A stretch of DNA of 64,000 nucleotides from Xanthocytophaga flava (GCA_030068525.1 JASJOS010000011.1:124001-188000), one strand, 5' to 3'. Counted from the stretch's first letter, positions 1-10,025 are shown. Translations and numbers: made by a program. Notes: generated by a model from the sequence alone, not told the origin.

Positions 1-504
1 AATGTGATTGTATATAACTTTGTGGATATGCTTTCGCATGCCCGTACGGATATGGCTATGGTGCGTGAATTAGCTCCTGATGAATCAGCCTATCGTTCAA
101 TTACTCGATCATGGCTTTTACACTCTCCACTTATCGAAATGTTTAGAAAACTGGCAGAGAGAAAAGTTAAGGTGATAGTAACTACTGATCATGGTACTGT
201 TCGGGTAAAACGTCCGTTCAAGATTGTGGGAGACCGGAATGTAAATACTAACTTGCGTTACAAACAGGGCAAAAATCTAGGTTTTGATGATAAAGATGTG
301 TTTGTTGTACGTAAGCCAGAGCGCTTCTTTTTGCCAAAGATTAATGTGTCTACAGCCTATGTATTTGCAATAGAAGACTATTTCTTTGCTTACCCTAACA
401 ACTACAATTACTACGTTAATTATTATAAAGATACATTCCAGCATGGAGGGGTATCGCTGGAAGAGATGATAATTCCATACATTCAGCTATCTCCTAAGCA
501 ATAA
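1..504 (+). CDS. porX: PorX-type response regulator, C-terminal PglZ domain (5' truncated by window edge)
   Basis: The reading frame is open from base 1, so the visible 167 residues are the tail of a longer protein. They match the C-terminal PglZ (alkaline-phosphatase-fold) part of PorX, the response regulator that works with the kinase PorY in control of the type IX secretion system. Visible hallmarks are VTTDHGTVRV, a metal-site DH pair, and the end region HGGVSLEEMIIPYIQL. The receiver domain would lie upstream of the window. The gene ends at a strong hairpin shared with the convergent CHAT gene. The PglZ assignment is firm; the PorX name rests on similarity of this domain to Bacteroidota PorX proteins, since the receiver domain is not visible. 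Confidence 0.8.
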   Translation, partial: NVIVYNFVDMLSHARTDMAMVRELAPDESAYRSITRSWLLHSPLIEMFRKLAERKVKVIVTTDHGTVRVKRPFKIVGDRNVNTNLRYKQGKNLGFDDKDVFVVRKPERFFLPKINVSTAYVFAIEDYFFAYPNNYNYYVNYYKDTFQHGGVSLEEMIIPYIQLSPKQ

Positions 505-520
505 TAAACTCTTTTATAAA

Positions 521-556
521 AAAATCCCTGTATGATTATTATACAGGGATTTTTTT
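521..556. terminator. bidirectional intrinsic terminator
   Basis: A 13-bp perfect stem (aaaatccctgtat with its complement) is flanked by A-run and T-run. It sits between the convergent porX-like and CHAT genes and can serve both. Confidence 0.85.
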
Positions 557-568
557 ATAAAACACTAC

Positions 569-3373
569 TTAGGATGATTGCTTTTCCAGCGTAAGATGTT
601 TCTGCTGTCTGTTTGTTATCCTTAGAAAGATGCCTGCTCCAACCAATGCAAGAAGAATTCCTCCAATAATCCAGATCCAGCGATAAGAGGTATATACAGG
701 AACTTCATCACCCACTAATACCATATTAGCCCAGTAATACGGATTACGTCTGGAAGAAGGCGCTTCCTGCAAATAATCTTGTTTGGCTTTATTGAGAGCT
801 TCATCTTTGGTATATCCTTTCTTCAGATATTCATACATGCGTGTAGTGATTTGAGCTGTCGCTTTGTCATCAGCTCGCCAGAGTGTCATGGCAATGTTTG
901 GACAACCGGCATAGGCAAATGCTCTGGCAAGGCTCATTACCCCTTCTCCACGCACAAGTTGCCCACCACCTGTTTCACAGGCACTCAATACCACAAGTTT
1001 TACATTATCCAGTTGAAGGTTATAGAGTTCAGATGTATATAACCGATAACCTGATACAGAATCTGCATCTTTAGGATAAAATGTAATATAGGAATTGAGT
1101 GGCTCTTTACTATCTGCAGTGGCATGTGTGGCAAGATGTATAATACCCGAATGAGACACCAGTTTCAAAAATACGTCTTTGGTCGCTGCCGATTCCAGAA
1201 AAATATGGCCTCCGATTGTCTCTACTTCAGCCTTTGAAGCTGGTAATGGTGAGATTTGTATACTACGAAAACTATTACCTGCACTGCCTGCAAAAGGTGC
1301 CATTGCTAAGACCTCACCTGTATTCTGAACGTTTTGTTTATGGTTGGTGAATTCCAGTAGTGTTCCAGAGTAGGCGTAACGAATGATGTAGTCATCCAGT
1401 AGATAATGTAAACTATTAGGATTTTTAACAAGGGCCTCAAAAGGAAGATAGCTTAACTCTCCATCTGGTACAATGATTAGTTTCTGATAGTTATTGATAA
1501 CAGGTAGTAGGGGCGTTACTAAATTCTGATACAATATATTAGCCCAGATAGGTTGGATAGGAGAAGGATGGTGATCAAATAAAGAGAGTGTATATTTGGT
1601 CAATGCATCTTTGAATACACTGGTGATGGGAAGTTGAAAGACTTGAAACTCTTCATTCGTAATTACAAATGCATACAGAGCTTGGCTTCCAAAGAAATAT
1701 TCGATAAACGCAGTATTGGAATTCAGTACTTTCTTTTGTATTTGGATCAGACTTACAGGTTGAGTATTGTATTTTAACTGATAATATTTCTCATTTGCAT
1801 CTAGTCTCTTTATCAGTTGAGCCAGATTGATTTCATTATCGCGAATTTGATCCTTCAGAGAAATAATCTGAATAGAGTCTTTTGTTTCAATACTGGCAAT
1901 CGTAAGTCTGGTAATTTTGCGACGTAATTCTTTCTCTTCCTGAAGTAAAGTTGTAGGTACTCCTTTTTGCTGACTTATTTGTAGCCCCCTTAATGTCTCA
2001 GCAAGTATAGCCGCCTTACTCTTTTCTGAGATAGAGAAAGCAAGTTCAGTATAGCTGATTTTTTTTGTTTGCTGATATAATGTAAACGCTACAGAGATTG
2101 CTTCTTCATAAATAGGGAAAATCTGCTGAATAAAAAATAACTTAGCTTCATCAGTATCATAACTAAGTCGCAATTGTTCGGCTAGCCGTATAGCAAGCTG
2201 ATAGGTTTTAAAGGAGAATTCCAGATCTGTAGATTTTCTGGTCTGCTGTGCATATTGCTGAAGTGCCAGTGCTTTGGCACGTAATGCTTTATAAAAGTCC
2301 AACCGGGAAATTACATTATCCGGATCATCAGGGTTCTTATAGATATCAGTATTCTTAAAAGACAGGTGTAATACCATCAATGCCTTTTGTATTGTATTAA
2401 TTGCTTCCAGGTAATGTTTTTGATCTATATACACCTGACCAATGCCAAGATAGGATGTTACCAGTTTTGTATTTTTAGTACCAAACAGTTTTTGATTTAG
2501 TTGGATGGATTGATTGTAATACTTTAGAGATTGTACATAGTCTTTTCGTTGAGCATAGAAATTACCTAAGTGATTCCAAACAACAATCCGATTGTCTGGA
2601 TTGTTTGTAGTTGCCGACTTCTGGAGGAAAAAGAGTGCACTATCTGATTTGTTTAATTTTAAATAGGTTTCTCCTATTTTGCGATATACTATTTCAGCGA
2701 CATATTTATAGCTAAGAGCTTGCCGATAAGCTTGCAATGCACGATCATACTGACCCAGATTATTAGCAGCAGAAGCTATATTCAGTTGATTCCTGCATAA
2801 TATAGAGGGATGCGTTTTTTGCTGCTGTGTGGAAGCTATAAATGCTTTCTCAAAGTGTGTTAAACTTTGTCGGTAATTTCCATCCGCATAATAAATGGCT
2901 CCCAATACATTGTAGAGACGTTCTATATTCTGCTCTCTCTGCTCTTTACTAATGTATGCTTTGGCATAGTTACAATAAATCAATGCAGAATCATATCGTT
3001 CTGTTTTGTAGAAAACTTCTCCTAATAAGATAGTTGCCGTAAAAAAAACAGGTGTTAGAGATGAATCCGGATTATTTTTTTTACTGAGAGCTAAAGCAGC
3101 TTTATAGAAATTAATAGCTGCCTTAGGTTCATTTTTGATTTCTGCAAGAGAGCCCATTTTTACCAGCAAATCTGCATAGTTGACATTCACAGCTTTTAGC
3201 GACTCATACAGTCGTTTTGCTTGCTGATATTTTGCTAATGCAGCCTCATCTGATTCTTCTTCAAATAAGATATTGGCTTCTTTATATAGTTGTTCCGCCT
3301 TCTTATAGTCTGGATTTTGCGGTTGTGCACTTACAGATAATAGAGACAGAAGAATAAAGATACTATTTCTCAT
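569..3373 (-). CDS. TPR-repeat CHAT-domain protein, exported and membrane anchored
   Basis: The protein has 934 residues. It starts with a signal peptide (MRNSIFILLSLLSVSAQPQ), followed by tetratricopeptide repeats to about residue 400, a helical stretch to about 570, and a C-terminal CHAT caspase-like domain. The CHAT dyad is visible as the His of HLATHA (about 746/750) and the Cys of VVLSACETG (about 799). A membrane helix (IWIIGGILLALVGAGIFL) near residue 900 and a short basic tail follow. CHAT domains are cysteine proteases of the separase/caspase clan; TPR-CHAT fusions are common in Bacteroidota and Cyanobacteria and mostly uncharacterised. The topology suggests TPR and CHAT parts outside the inner membrane. 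The domain calls are solid; the substrate is unknown. Confidence 0.88.
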   Translation of the reverse strand: MRNSIFILLSLLSVSAQPQNPDYKKAEQLYKEANILFEEESDEAALAKYQQAKRLYESLKAVNVNYADLLVKMGSLAEIKNEPKAAINFYKAALALSKKNNPDSSLTPVFFTATILLGEVFYKTERYDSALIYCNYAKAYISKEQREQNIERLYNVLGAIYYADGNYRQSLTHFEKAFIASTQQQKTHPSILCRNQLNIASAANNLGQYDRALQAYRQALSYKYVAEIVYRKIGETYLKLNKSDSALFFLQKSATTNNPDNRIVVWNHLGNFYAQRKDYVQSLKYYNQSIQLNQKLFGTKNTKLVTSYLGIGQVYIDQKHYLEAINTIQKALMVLHLSFKNTDIYKNPDDPDNVISRLDFYKALRAKALALQQYAQQTRKSTDLEFSFKTYQLAIRLAEQLRLSYDTDEAKLFFIQQIFPIYEEAISVAFTLYQQTKKISYTELAFSISEKSKAAILAETLRGLQISQQKGVPTTLLQEEKELRRKITRLTIASIETKDSIQIISLKDQIRDNEINLAQLIKRLDANEKYYQLKYNTQPVSLIQIQKKVLNSNTAFIEYFFGSQALYAFVITNEEFQVFQLPITSVFKDALTKYTLSLFDHHPSPIQPIWANILYQNLVTPLLPVINNYQKLIIVPDGELSYLPFEALVKNPNSLHYLLDDYIIRYAYSGTLLEFTNHKQNVQNTGEVLAMAPFAGSAGNSFRSIQISPLPASKAEVETIGGHIFLESAATKDVFLKLVSHSGIIHLATHATADSKEPLNSYITFYPKDADSVSGYRLYTSELYNLQLDNVKLVVLSACETGGGQLVRGEGVMSLARAFAYAGCPNIAMTLWRADDKATAQITTRMYEYLKKGYTKDEALNKAKQDYLQEAPSSRRNPYYWANMVLVGDEVPVYTSYRWIWIIGGILLALVGAGIFLRITNRQQKHLTLEKQSS

Positions 3374-3416
3374 CTTTCTAACAGGCTATGTAAAAGGAAG
3401 TCATACTTCAGAAAAA

Positions 3417-4187
3417 TTACTTCTCAGTAACAATAACTCCAGGCGGACGATGGTTTTTTTCTCCATTAATCCTGCCTCCCCGGGTTTCTTCCTGTTGCTC
3501 CTTGATTTCTGCTAATAATGCTTCTGGTATACTTGACTGTGCATTGTAGTATATAAAGTTGAGAGTCACCTGATTTTGGATTCCCCCACTATCATCGTTA
3601 AGCGAAAAAGGAATAGTAACCTGTACTTCTGATCCATCTCTGATGGTGCCGGATTGACTAAATAATCTGTTAAGGTTTACCCCTTTCAGATCAATACTGC
3701 CATCTGCTGCGGTAACTTCTGGCAATACAATTACTCCTTGTTGGTTTCTACCTCCCTGAAAATTACCACTAGGCAGGCGACTATCAGAATTGGCATTGTA
3801 AATAGGATTAACAACAAGACTATTGGCCGTGCTCCGATTGTAAACACCTGCTGTATAGCGTACACCACTAATAGTGATAAATGTTTCACAGATTTGATTA
3901 TTGTCCAGAGATATGTATTTAACAAGGTACTTCTGTCCGGTTGCACTATTATTGATATCTATATATCCTGTATTCTGATCAATAGATAAACCATCTGGAT
4001 CTGCTGCAAATACCCCCCTCGCATTGGGGTCAACAGAAGGAATGGCAGGGGTGTTTGCTGATGACAAATAAAGAACATCTCCCTGATCGTAAGAGAGCTT
4101 ACATTTATTTACAATTAATTTATCCTTGCAGCCTCCTGATAAGAACCAGAGCACACAAAGAGTAATACCTAATTTTACTGTCTTCAT
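3417..4187 (-). CDS. hypothetical lipoprotein
   Basis: The protein has 256 residues with a lipoprotein signal (LWFLSGGC, acylated Cys about residue 20). The mature part is beta-rich and contains a passage about YIDINNSATGQKYLVKY and ISGVRYTAG, of the kind seen in secreted Bacteroidota proteins with Ig-like folds. The C-terminus is charged and proline-rich. It lies 43 bases upstream of the CHAT gene on the same strand, so the two are probably co-transcribed and this lipoprotein may be a partner of the CHAT protein. I recognise no named family. Confidence 0.7.
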   Translation of the reverse strand: MKTVKLGITLCVLWFLSGGCKDKLIVNKCKLSYDQGDVLYLSSANTPAIPSVDPNARGVFAADPDGLSIDQNTGYIDINNSATGQKYLVKYISLDNNQICETFITISGVRYTAGVYNRSTANSLVVNPIYNANSDSRLPSGNFQGGRNQQGVIVLPEVTAADGSIDLKGVNLNRLFSQSGTIRDGSEVQVTIPFSLNDDSGGIQNQVTLNFIYYNAQSSIPEALLAEIKEQQEETRGGRINGEKNHRPPGVIVTEK

Positions 4188-4561
4188 TTTAGATTGTAAG
4201 TGGTTGTGAGGTATGAATTATAACATCTTTAGGAAGCGGTTGTATTGTTAGTTCGTAAATAATAGCTTGGTAAACATTTGCTTATGCTGAGAAAATATAG
4301 TAGGAACCGTTTCTGCTGGTCTGTAGTGCCTATACAGACCTATTGTAAAAGGATGATTTCGGAGATCTTTATACTACTACAAAAACAACAATCCGTCTGT
4401 AGTGCCGTTTGTCCTGAAATGCGTTGACTTTACCAGGAAAACTATTCACCTTGTGTCACTGGTAAATTTTCTACGAGGTATCTACAGTCTGGATTTTTAT
4501 AAATAAAGAGGCTATAGGTACTATTTTTCAAAACATTCTTGGTTATTAGTAATTTAGCCAC
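4188..4561. other. 374-bp divergent intergenic region with an inverted and a direct repeat
   Basis: No gene is seen. An 8-bp inverted repeat (ggtctgta / tacagacc) lies at 4318-4340, and the string tctgtagtgcc occurs twice (4320-4330 and 4396-4406). These could be operator sites between the divergent lipoprotein-CHAT and permease genes. No clear TAnnTTTG box was found. Confidence 0.4.
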
Positions 4562-5806
4562 ATGCGTATTTATATACAACTTATGTTTGAAAGCTTCCGT
4601 TTTGCGTGGGAAGCACTACGATCCAACTTATTACGGACTATTCTTTCTTTGCTGGGGGTTACAGTGGGGATCTTTGCGATCATTGCTGTATTTGTATTGG
4701 TTGACTCGATGGAGAAAAACGTAAAAGATAATCTTGCCTTCCTGGGTGACCGGACTATGTATGTACAGAAGTGGCCATTTGGTTTTGGTGGTCCCTATCC
4801 CTGGTGGAAATATGTAAATCGTCCTTCTGTGAATTATGCAGAGTATGAGTTTCTGTCCAAACGTGTGACTATGGCTGAGGCTGTTGCTATCTTTGATCAG
4901 CAAGGAGGTATTACCATGAAAAACGGAAGTAGCAGTATTGGTAATATAACAGTGCTGGGCGTTACTGAGAGTTATCAGACAATTGTAGAGATTCCTTTGG
5001 GCGATGGTCGTTTCTTTAATGAACTGGAATCAACAGCAGCTAGGCAGGTAGCCATCATCGGGGCAGATATTGTAGATGCATTATTTCCAGGTATAGATCC
5101 TATTGGTAAGACGTTTAAGATGGATGGACTGAACTTCGTAGTTATTGGTACTATGAAAAAACAGGGTGAGTCCTTACTAGGTGGTCCTGATTTTGATGTG
5201 GCTTGTTTTGTTCCGTATGGCACATTTGATAAACTATATCATACCAAAAACTCAGATCCGGCTATCTGTATTCGTGGGCTGGAAACAGATAAAGGAATGG
5301 AAGAACTGGAAGCTGAGGTTACAGGATTGATGCGTACACGTAGAAGCCTGAAGCCTATAGAGGAAGATTCTTTCTCAATTAATCGTACAGAACAGGTGGT
5401 AGCAGCTGTAGAAGGTATCTTTGGTGCATTGTATACTGGTGGTGCTGTTATTAGTTTCTTTTCACTTTTAGTAGGAGGTTTTGGTATTGCCAATATCATG
5501 TTTGTGTCTGTTCGGGAGAGAACCAATATCATTGGTATACAAAAATCACTTGGTGCTAAAAATGCGTTTATTTTGTATCAATTCCTGTTTGAGGCGGTTT
5601 TTCTAAGTGTTCTGGGTGGATTAGCAGGGTTGTTTCTGGTATTCTTGCTAACCTTTATTCCGTTTGGAAGTCTGGAGTTGGTAATGCGTGCCAATAATAT
5701 AATCCTGGGTATAAGCGTTTCTGCTATTATTGGAACATTGGCAGGTATTATTCCTGCTGCTATTGCTGCACGTATGGACCCGGTAATTGCGATCCGCTCT
5801 AAATAA
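4562..5806 (+). CDS. MacB/FtsX-family ABC transporter permease
   Basis: The protein has 414 residues. It has the classic MacB layout: a first membrane helix (TILSLLGVTVGIFAIIAVFVLV, about 26-47), a periplasmic MacB_PCD domain of about 220 residues, then three C-terminal FtsX helices beginning SFFSLLVGGFGIANIMFVSVRERT and ending IIPAAIAARMDPVIAIRSK. Such permeases work with a separate ATPase to export peptides, lipoproteins or drugs, or to transmit mechanical force. No ATPase or membrane-fusion gene is adjacent here, so its partner must be encoded elsewhere. It is a single gene closed by its own terminator. Confidence 0.9.
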   Translation: MRIYIQLMFESFRFAWEALRSNLLRTILSLLGVTVGIFAIIAVFVLVDSMEKNVKDNLAFLGDRTMYVQKWPFGFGGPYPWWKYVNRPSVNYAEYEFLSKRVTMAEAVAIFDQQGGITMKNGSSSIGNITVLGVTESYQTIVEIPLGDGRFFNELESTAARQVAIIGADIVDALFPGIDPIGKTFKMDGLNFVVIGTMKKQGESLLGGPDFDVACFVPYGTFDKLYHTKNSDPAICIRGLETDKGMEELEAEVTGLMRTRRSLKPIEEDSFSINRTEQVVAAVEGIFGALYTGGAVISFFSLLVGGFGIANIMFVSVRERTNIIGIQKSLGAKNAFILYQFLFEAVFLSVLGGLAGLFLVFLLTFIPFGSLELVMRANNIILGISVSAIIGTLAGIIPAAIAARMDPVIAIRSK

Positions 5807-5828
5807 TATAACTCATAAAGTAGTAGTG

Positions 5829-5856
5829 AAGCCATCTTTTAACGGATGGCTTTTTT
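5829..5856 (+). terminator. intrinsic terminator of the FtsX-type permease gene
   Basis: The stem gccatc / gatggc is followed by six T residues, 24 bases after the stop codon. Confidence 0.8.
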
Positions 5857-5972
5857 AGTATCTGTATAGGAGTTATTCAAAACAACTTATCTAGTAGTAG
5901 TTTTCGATTATTGCATATAGAGTAGCTTTTTTGTATTCTTGGAAAGTTTAACTGAAACTATTTATACTGTCT

Positions 5973-6347
5973 ATGAATGTATTCAAAGCGTTTGGAATTG
6001 GTATCGTTCTTATTGGTATCGGCTTGTTGGTATATTTCCTTTTTGGAAGTAATAGTGATGGCACACGAGCCGGTACAATTGTAAAGCTTAGTCACAAAGG
6101 AGTTGTTTTTAAGACAATGGAAGGTCAACTAAATCTGGGTGGACTTACCTATGATAGTGGTAGCCCTGCTTCTTCCTTATGGGATTTTTCGGTTGATGAA
6201 GATGATAAAGAAGTGATAGACGCTCTAAAAGAAGCTAATCTGAATGGACATCGGGTAATGCTTTATTACAAAGAGAAGTTTTATAAACTACCATGGAGAG
6301 GAGAGACTAAGTACTTTGTCTATAAGGTAGAAAAAGCTAAAAACTAA
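5973..6347 (+). CDS. small membrane-anchored hypothetical protein
   Basis: The protein has 124 residues, with one N-terminal membrane helix (FGIGIVLIGIGLLVYFLFG) and a compact soluble domain of about 95 residues ending in KLPWRGETKYFVYKVEKAK. Related short proteins in Bacteroidota are sometimes labelled 6-phosphogluconate dehydrogenase, but nothing of that enzyme, such as a Rossmann motif, is present here, so I do not use that name. The domain may sit outside the membrane. It is monocistronic, convergent with the VWA gene across a 13-bp hairpin. Function unknown. Confidence 0.75.
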   Translation: MNVFKAFGIGIVLIGIGLLVYFLFGSNSDGTRAGTIVKLSHKGVVFKTMEGQLNLGGLTYDSGSPASSLWDFSVDEDDKEVIDALKEANLNGHRVMLYYKEKFYKLPWRGETKYFVYKVEKAKN

Positions 6348-6350
6348 AAA

Positions 6351-6385
6351 TTTCCTATCCGGATGGATTGACTCCGGATAGGAAA
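6351..6385. terminator. bidirectional hairpin terminator
   Basis: A perfect 13-bp stem (tttcctatccgga and its complement) with a 9-base loop lies between two convergent genes. The T-tract is short on both sides. Confidence 0.7.
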
Positions 6386-6391
6386 AGCATT

Positions 6392-7831
6392 TTACTTTTT
6401 CTTGCGAATCTGATAATTAGAGCTGCGGGAGGCTTTCTGATTGTATTTGAGTTCTTCAGAAGACATTGTTTTGGCATTCTCGACTTGTTTCTCATATTCC
6501 ATTACTGTATTGTACTGCCGTGACAGATCCGCATTTTCAGGAAGGTTTTTCATTTGTACTTCCATCTCTGATTTGAGAGTAATGATCATCTTTTTGGCAC
6601 CTTCAAAATTACCATGATCTACTTCCAGCATGGCATTTTCCAATCGTTCATTCGTCTCAAATAAAACAATATTCTGCAATACATCTTTGTCAAATGAACG
6701 GTCAAACAATGCCTTATCTGTAGTCACCTTTAACCTGGTATTTTCTGAGGCATTGACACGCTGAAACGTAACGGCATCATCATAAGTCAATGTGGAAGTA
6801 AATATAGCATCTTCTGTGAGTGGTTCTGTTACTGTAAACTTAATCAGGATAGCCTTCTGCTCTTCTGAAAATACATCTTTCAGATCAAAAACAAGTTCAT
6901 CACCTTTTACTTGGCCTTGATAGCCAAACATCTTGTTAACAGACAGGTTCTGGCTTGGAAATTTGATTCGTAATAAGGTGTTCTGGGCTACTACCGACAA
7001 TAATCCGTGTAGTTCCTTGGCAAAAATGGAGGGTATCTTATCTGGAGAATCAATGAAATAATAATTCCCACTTCCATATTCAGCCAGATTAGTCATGAGC
7101 AGTTCATTAAAATCAGCTCCTACACCAAAGGCGGATAGTGTCATATTGTCTTCATTATTTTTTTGTCGGGCTAGTTGCTGTAGTACTTTTTCGTCTGTAA
7201 TACCCTGATTGGCGAGTCCATCAGATAGTAATAATACCCTGTTTACATAATTCCTTTGCTGGGTTTTGTGTACCTGAGCATAACCTTCCAGCATACCACC
7301 ACTTAGATTGGTAGAACCTCTGTCATGTACATTGTCTATCAGTTTTTTCAGAGTTGCTTTATCTTTAACAGGGGCAGAGGCTGTGAGTACATCGACCTGA
7401 TCATCATACACAACAATAGATAGGTTATCGCTTGGTTCCAGATTGTCAACTACAAACTTACAGGCTTCACGTGCATATTTAATCTTGTCTCCATTCATCG
7501 AGCCACTCCGGTCCAGAACCAAAGAAAGATTGAGTGGTGTTCGGTCACTTTTTTTCTGTGCTTTGGATGCTTTCAGGTCTACATACAGATAAAGCTCTTT
7601 GCGTTCTTTTACATAATATAAATTGTCTGCTACTACTTTCCATTGCAATACATTGTCTACAGCCATAGATTCTGGTTTTTTAGGTGAAGGTATTGACTTC
7701 TGATAAAAAGAACTGGCAATAAAACCAGCTCCTACAAGGCACAATAAAGCGACTGGAAGTCTGAACTTATAAAAAAGTCTAGACAGTACCTGATCAAGGT
7801 GTACCATAAGATATAAGGATTGTTTATTCAT
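6392..7831 (-). CDS. von Willebrand factor A domain membrane protein
   Basis: The protein has 479 residues. A membrane helix lies near residues 25-42, and the VWA domain starts near residue 100. The metal-ion-dependent adhesion site DxSxS is intact as D107-R-S109-G-S111, followed by the expected LLLSDGLANQG region. The C-terminal third is beta-rich and then helical, ending in a basic tail. This architecture (VWA plus an inter-alpha-trypsin-like C-terminal region) is typical of YfbK-like bacterial proteins of unknown role. The start chosen gives a cytoplasmic tail of about 24 residues; a start at M9 is also possible. It is a single gene. Confidence 0.85.
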   Translation of the reverse strand: MNKQSLYLMVHLDQVLSRLFYKFRLPVALLCLVGAGFIASSFYQKSIPSPKKPESMAVDNVLQWKVVADNLYYVKERKELYLYVDLKASKAQKKSDRTPLNLSLVLDRSGSMNGDKIKYAREACKFVVDNLEPSDNLSIVVYDDQVDVLTASAPVKDKATLKKLIDNVHDRGSTNLSGGMLEGYAQVHKTQQRNYVNRVLLLSDGLANQGITDEKVLQQLARQKNNEDNMTLSAFGVGADFNELLMTNLAEYGSGNYYFIDSPDKIPSIFAKELHGLLSVVAQNTLLRIKFPSQNLSVNKMFGYQGQVKGDELVFDLKDVFSEEQKAILIKFTVTEPLTEDAIFTSTLTYDDAVTFQRVNASENTRLKVTTDKALFDRSFDKDVLQNIVLFETNERLENAMLEVDHGNFEGAKKMIITLKSEMEVQMKNLPENADLSRQYNTVMEYEKQVENAKTMSSEELKYNQKASRSSNYQIRKKK

Positions 7832-7925
7832 TAATGGAAAAAACAGGTAATGGTAAACCGGATTTTGTAAGATTAGTTAGTAAGACATTACATTAACAAG
7901 CTTATGGGTGCTTGTTGAAAACAAA

Positions 7926-7966
7926 AAATCCCTGAATAAGTATACTAAAAACTTATTCAGGGATTT
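7926..7966 (-). terminator. intrinsic terminator of lipA
   Basis: A 15-bp perfect stem (aaatccctgaataag and its complement) with an 11-base loop is followed by a T-run when read on the minus strand, directly after the lipA stop. Confidence 0.85.
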
Positions 7967-7987
7967 GGCAATTATCTATTCTGAAAA

Positions 7988-8866
7988 TCAGATTGGTACG
8001 TTTACATGGCGTTCTGCATGATAGCTGGAACGCACCAACGGGCCTGATTCTACATACTTTAATCCACGCTTCAGACCTTCTTCTTTGTAATGAGCAAATT
8101 GTTCAGGACGAATGAATTCAATTACCTCATGGTGCATCTTGGTAGGTTGCAGATACTGACCCAGTGTCAGAATATCCAAACCATGTGTAGCCAAGTCATC
8201 CATTGCTTTATAGATTTCATCTGGAGTTTCTCCAAATCCTAACATAATACCAGACTTGGTACGTTTGCCCTGCTCTTTGGTACGTTTGATTTGTTCCAGA
8301 CTACGAATGTATTTGGCTTGAGGGCGTACATTACGGTACAGGCGCTCTACTGTCTCCATGTTATGAGACACTACTTCCTGTCCACCTTCAATCATACGAT
8401 ATAGGGCATCCCAGTTTCCTTTTACATCCGGAATCAGTGTTTCTATGGTTGTTTCAGGAGAAAGTTCTTTTACCTGGATTACTGTCTGATACCATATTTC
8501 TGCACCACGATCTTTTAGCTCATCTCTGTTTACTGAAGTGATAACGGCATGTTTTACTCCCATTAACTTAATCGCTTCCGCAACACGGGGTGGTTCGTCT
8601 ATGTCATATTCGTTAGGGCGACCTGTAGCAACAGCACAAAACGAACAGCTTCGCGTACAGACATTGCCCAGAATCATAAAGGTTGCCGTACCTGCACCCC
8701 AGCATTCGCCCATATTGGGACAGTTTCCACTCTGGCAGATCGTATGCAGTTTGTGATCATCTACCAGTTGACGTACTTTACGATAGCTTTCCCCAACAGG
8801 TAGTTTTACCCGAAGCCAATCAGGTTTACGTGTTTTCTCGGAAGAAATCACTGGTAACTCAATCAT
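7988..8866 (-). CDS. lipA: lipoyl synthase
   Basis: The protein has 292 residues, the usual length. This radical-SAM enzyme inserts two sulfur atoms into octanoyl groups on lipoyl domains (pyruvate and 2-oxoglutarate dehydrogenases, glycine cleavage). Both clusters are visible: the auxiliary [4Fe-4S] ligands C44-x4-C49-x5-C55 and the radical-SAM CxxxCxxC at C70-C74-C77. The conserved RSSY motif near the C-terminus (VRSSYHAE) provides the fifth cluster ligand. It is monocistronic, with its own terminator downstream; lipB is not in the window. Confidence 0.97.
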   Translation of the reverse strand: MIELPVISSEKTRKPDWLRVKLPVGESYRKVRQLVDDHKLHTICQSGNCPNMGECWGAGTATFMILGNVCTRSCSFCAVATGRPNEYDIDEPPRVAEAIKLMGVKHAVITSVNRDELKDRGAEIWYQTVIQVKELSPETTIETLIPDVKGNWDALYRMIEGGQEVVSHNMETVERLYRNVRPQAKYIRSLEQIKRTKEQGKRTKSGIMLGFGETPDEIYKAMDDLATHGLDILTLGQYLQPTKMHHEVIEFIRPEQFAHYKEEGLKRGLKYVESGPLVRSSYHAERHVNVPI

Positions 8867-8999
8867 ATCAGATGTAAAATTGGATCTTGAGTAAATATTT
8901 ATTAGAAAAGGATTCCTATCACAAAATAGTTCAGCCTGGAACTATGCTGATCGAAAACTCCTATTCTGGATACTGTATCCAAATGCAAAGTAAATAGAT

Positions 9000-9728
9000 T
9001 TATCGCTTACTTTTGAAGAAAATATTAAGGTAAATAGAGGTAAAGACACTGCGGTTCTCAGCAAGAGGAACAATGATAACTTTTTTTGTATACGCTTCTA
9101 CTAATGCACCTACTTCAAAACCTGTAGCACTTGATCTGAATCCACCAATTTCAAAACTAAGTCCAGCTTTTGCGTGGATGCCCATGGCTATTTTAGTGCC
9201 AGTCAGACGGGTAAATGCTGCTGAGCCCAATATATTTTGTTGACTATGCCTAATATTGCCTGGGTCAAACTGTTCAATTGTTACATTCCCAAATCCATCA
9301 TCAAGAGCAATAAAGTATGGCTTTACAATACCGAAAGATGGACCGATAGCTCCGATAGCACTGATTCGAACTCCTTCTTCTGGGGCTTTTCGGAAAAGAA
9401 GCAATTCACGTCCATATTGTGGTCTTATGGCAAACAGATAATTGCTTTTACCATAAATATACGTATTTCCGTTGGTTGCACTTTGGGAACGAATTTCCTT
9501 TGGGTGTTTGACGTTGACAATTTCCAATCCAAAGGTTTGCTTCATCTTACTGTCAATAACAGTAGAATAACGTAAGACTAGCCCTCCAATTAAGCCACCA
9601 TTGGTATTGAAGTTGATTCCATATAAAAAATCTGTCTGATATTCATCATCTTCATCACTTTCCTGAGCCCAGCTTATTGTTGGAAGCAAACAGATTAAAA
9701 AAATGCAGTATATAATTCTTTTCACCAC
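9000..9728 (-). CDS. predicted outer-membrane beta-barrel protein
   Basis: The protein has 242 residues with a signal peptide (IIYCIFLICLLPTISWAQ) and an acidic start of the mature region. Alternating hydrophobic strands rich in Gly and aromatic residues follow, and it ends with an aromatic-rich strand (FTSIYLNIFFKSKR). This is the look of a small Bacteroidota outer-membrane barrel of the PorT / opacity-like class. No specific family can be named. It lies 133 bases upstream of lipA but is probably separate from it. Confidence 0.7.
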   Translation of the reverse strand: MVKRIIYCIFLICLLPTISWAQESDEDDEYQTDFLYGINFNTNGGLIGGLVLRYSTVIDSKMKQTFGLEIVNVKHPKEIRSQSATNGNTYIYGKSNYLFAIRPQYGRELLLFRKAPEEGVRISAIGAIGPSFGIVKPYFIALDDGFGNVTIEQFDPGNIRHSQQNILGSAAFTRLTGTKIAMGIHAKAGLSFEIGGFRSSATGFEVGALVEAYTKKVIIVPLAENRSVFTSIYLNIFFKSKR

Positions 9729-9962
9729 TTCAGAAGTTTTTTTGAATTAAAAGTAGTCAATTTTACAGGCAACACAAAAATATAGATTCAGTTTTAGATA
9801 TGAAGTTATATAACATAATTAGTAAAGAAACTCAACTGCTGGATTTTGTGCTGTATCTTTAGCAATTATCCTATACCTCTTCTACATATAGTAACGATTG
9901 ATCGAATGTAAAAAATATATTGTTGTAAAAAGAAGTTCACAATACATAAAAAGAAATAATGA

Positions 9963-9970
9963 TACCTTTG
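9963..9970 (+). promoter_or_regulatory. Bacteroidota -7 box upstream of osmC-like gene
   Basis: TACCTTTG matches the TAnnTTTG -7 consensus of the Bacteroidota primary sigma factor and lies 55 bases before the start codon. No TTG sits at the ideal -33 spacing, so this is a partial promoter match. Confidence 0.5.
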
Positions 9971-10025
9971 CAAGGTAGTAATTTACTATTTATTCAGTTT
10001 TTATATTTACAAGCTATATACAAAT

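Noticed and set aside
5973-6347. 6-phosphogluconate dehydrogenase
   Set aside because: The name is used for similar short proteins, but no Rossmann motif or active site is present and the length is far too short.
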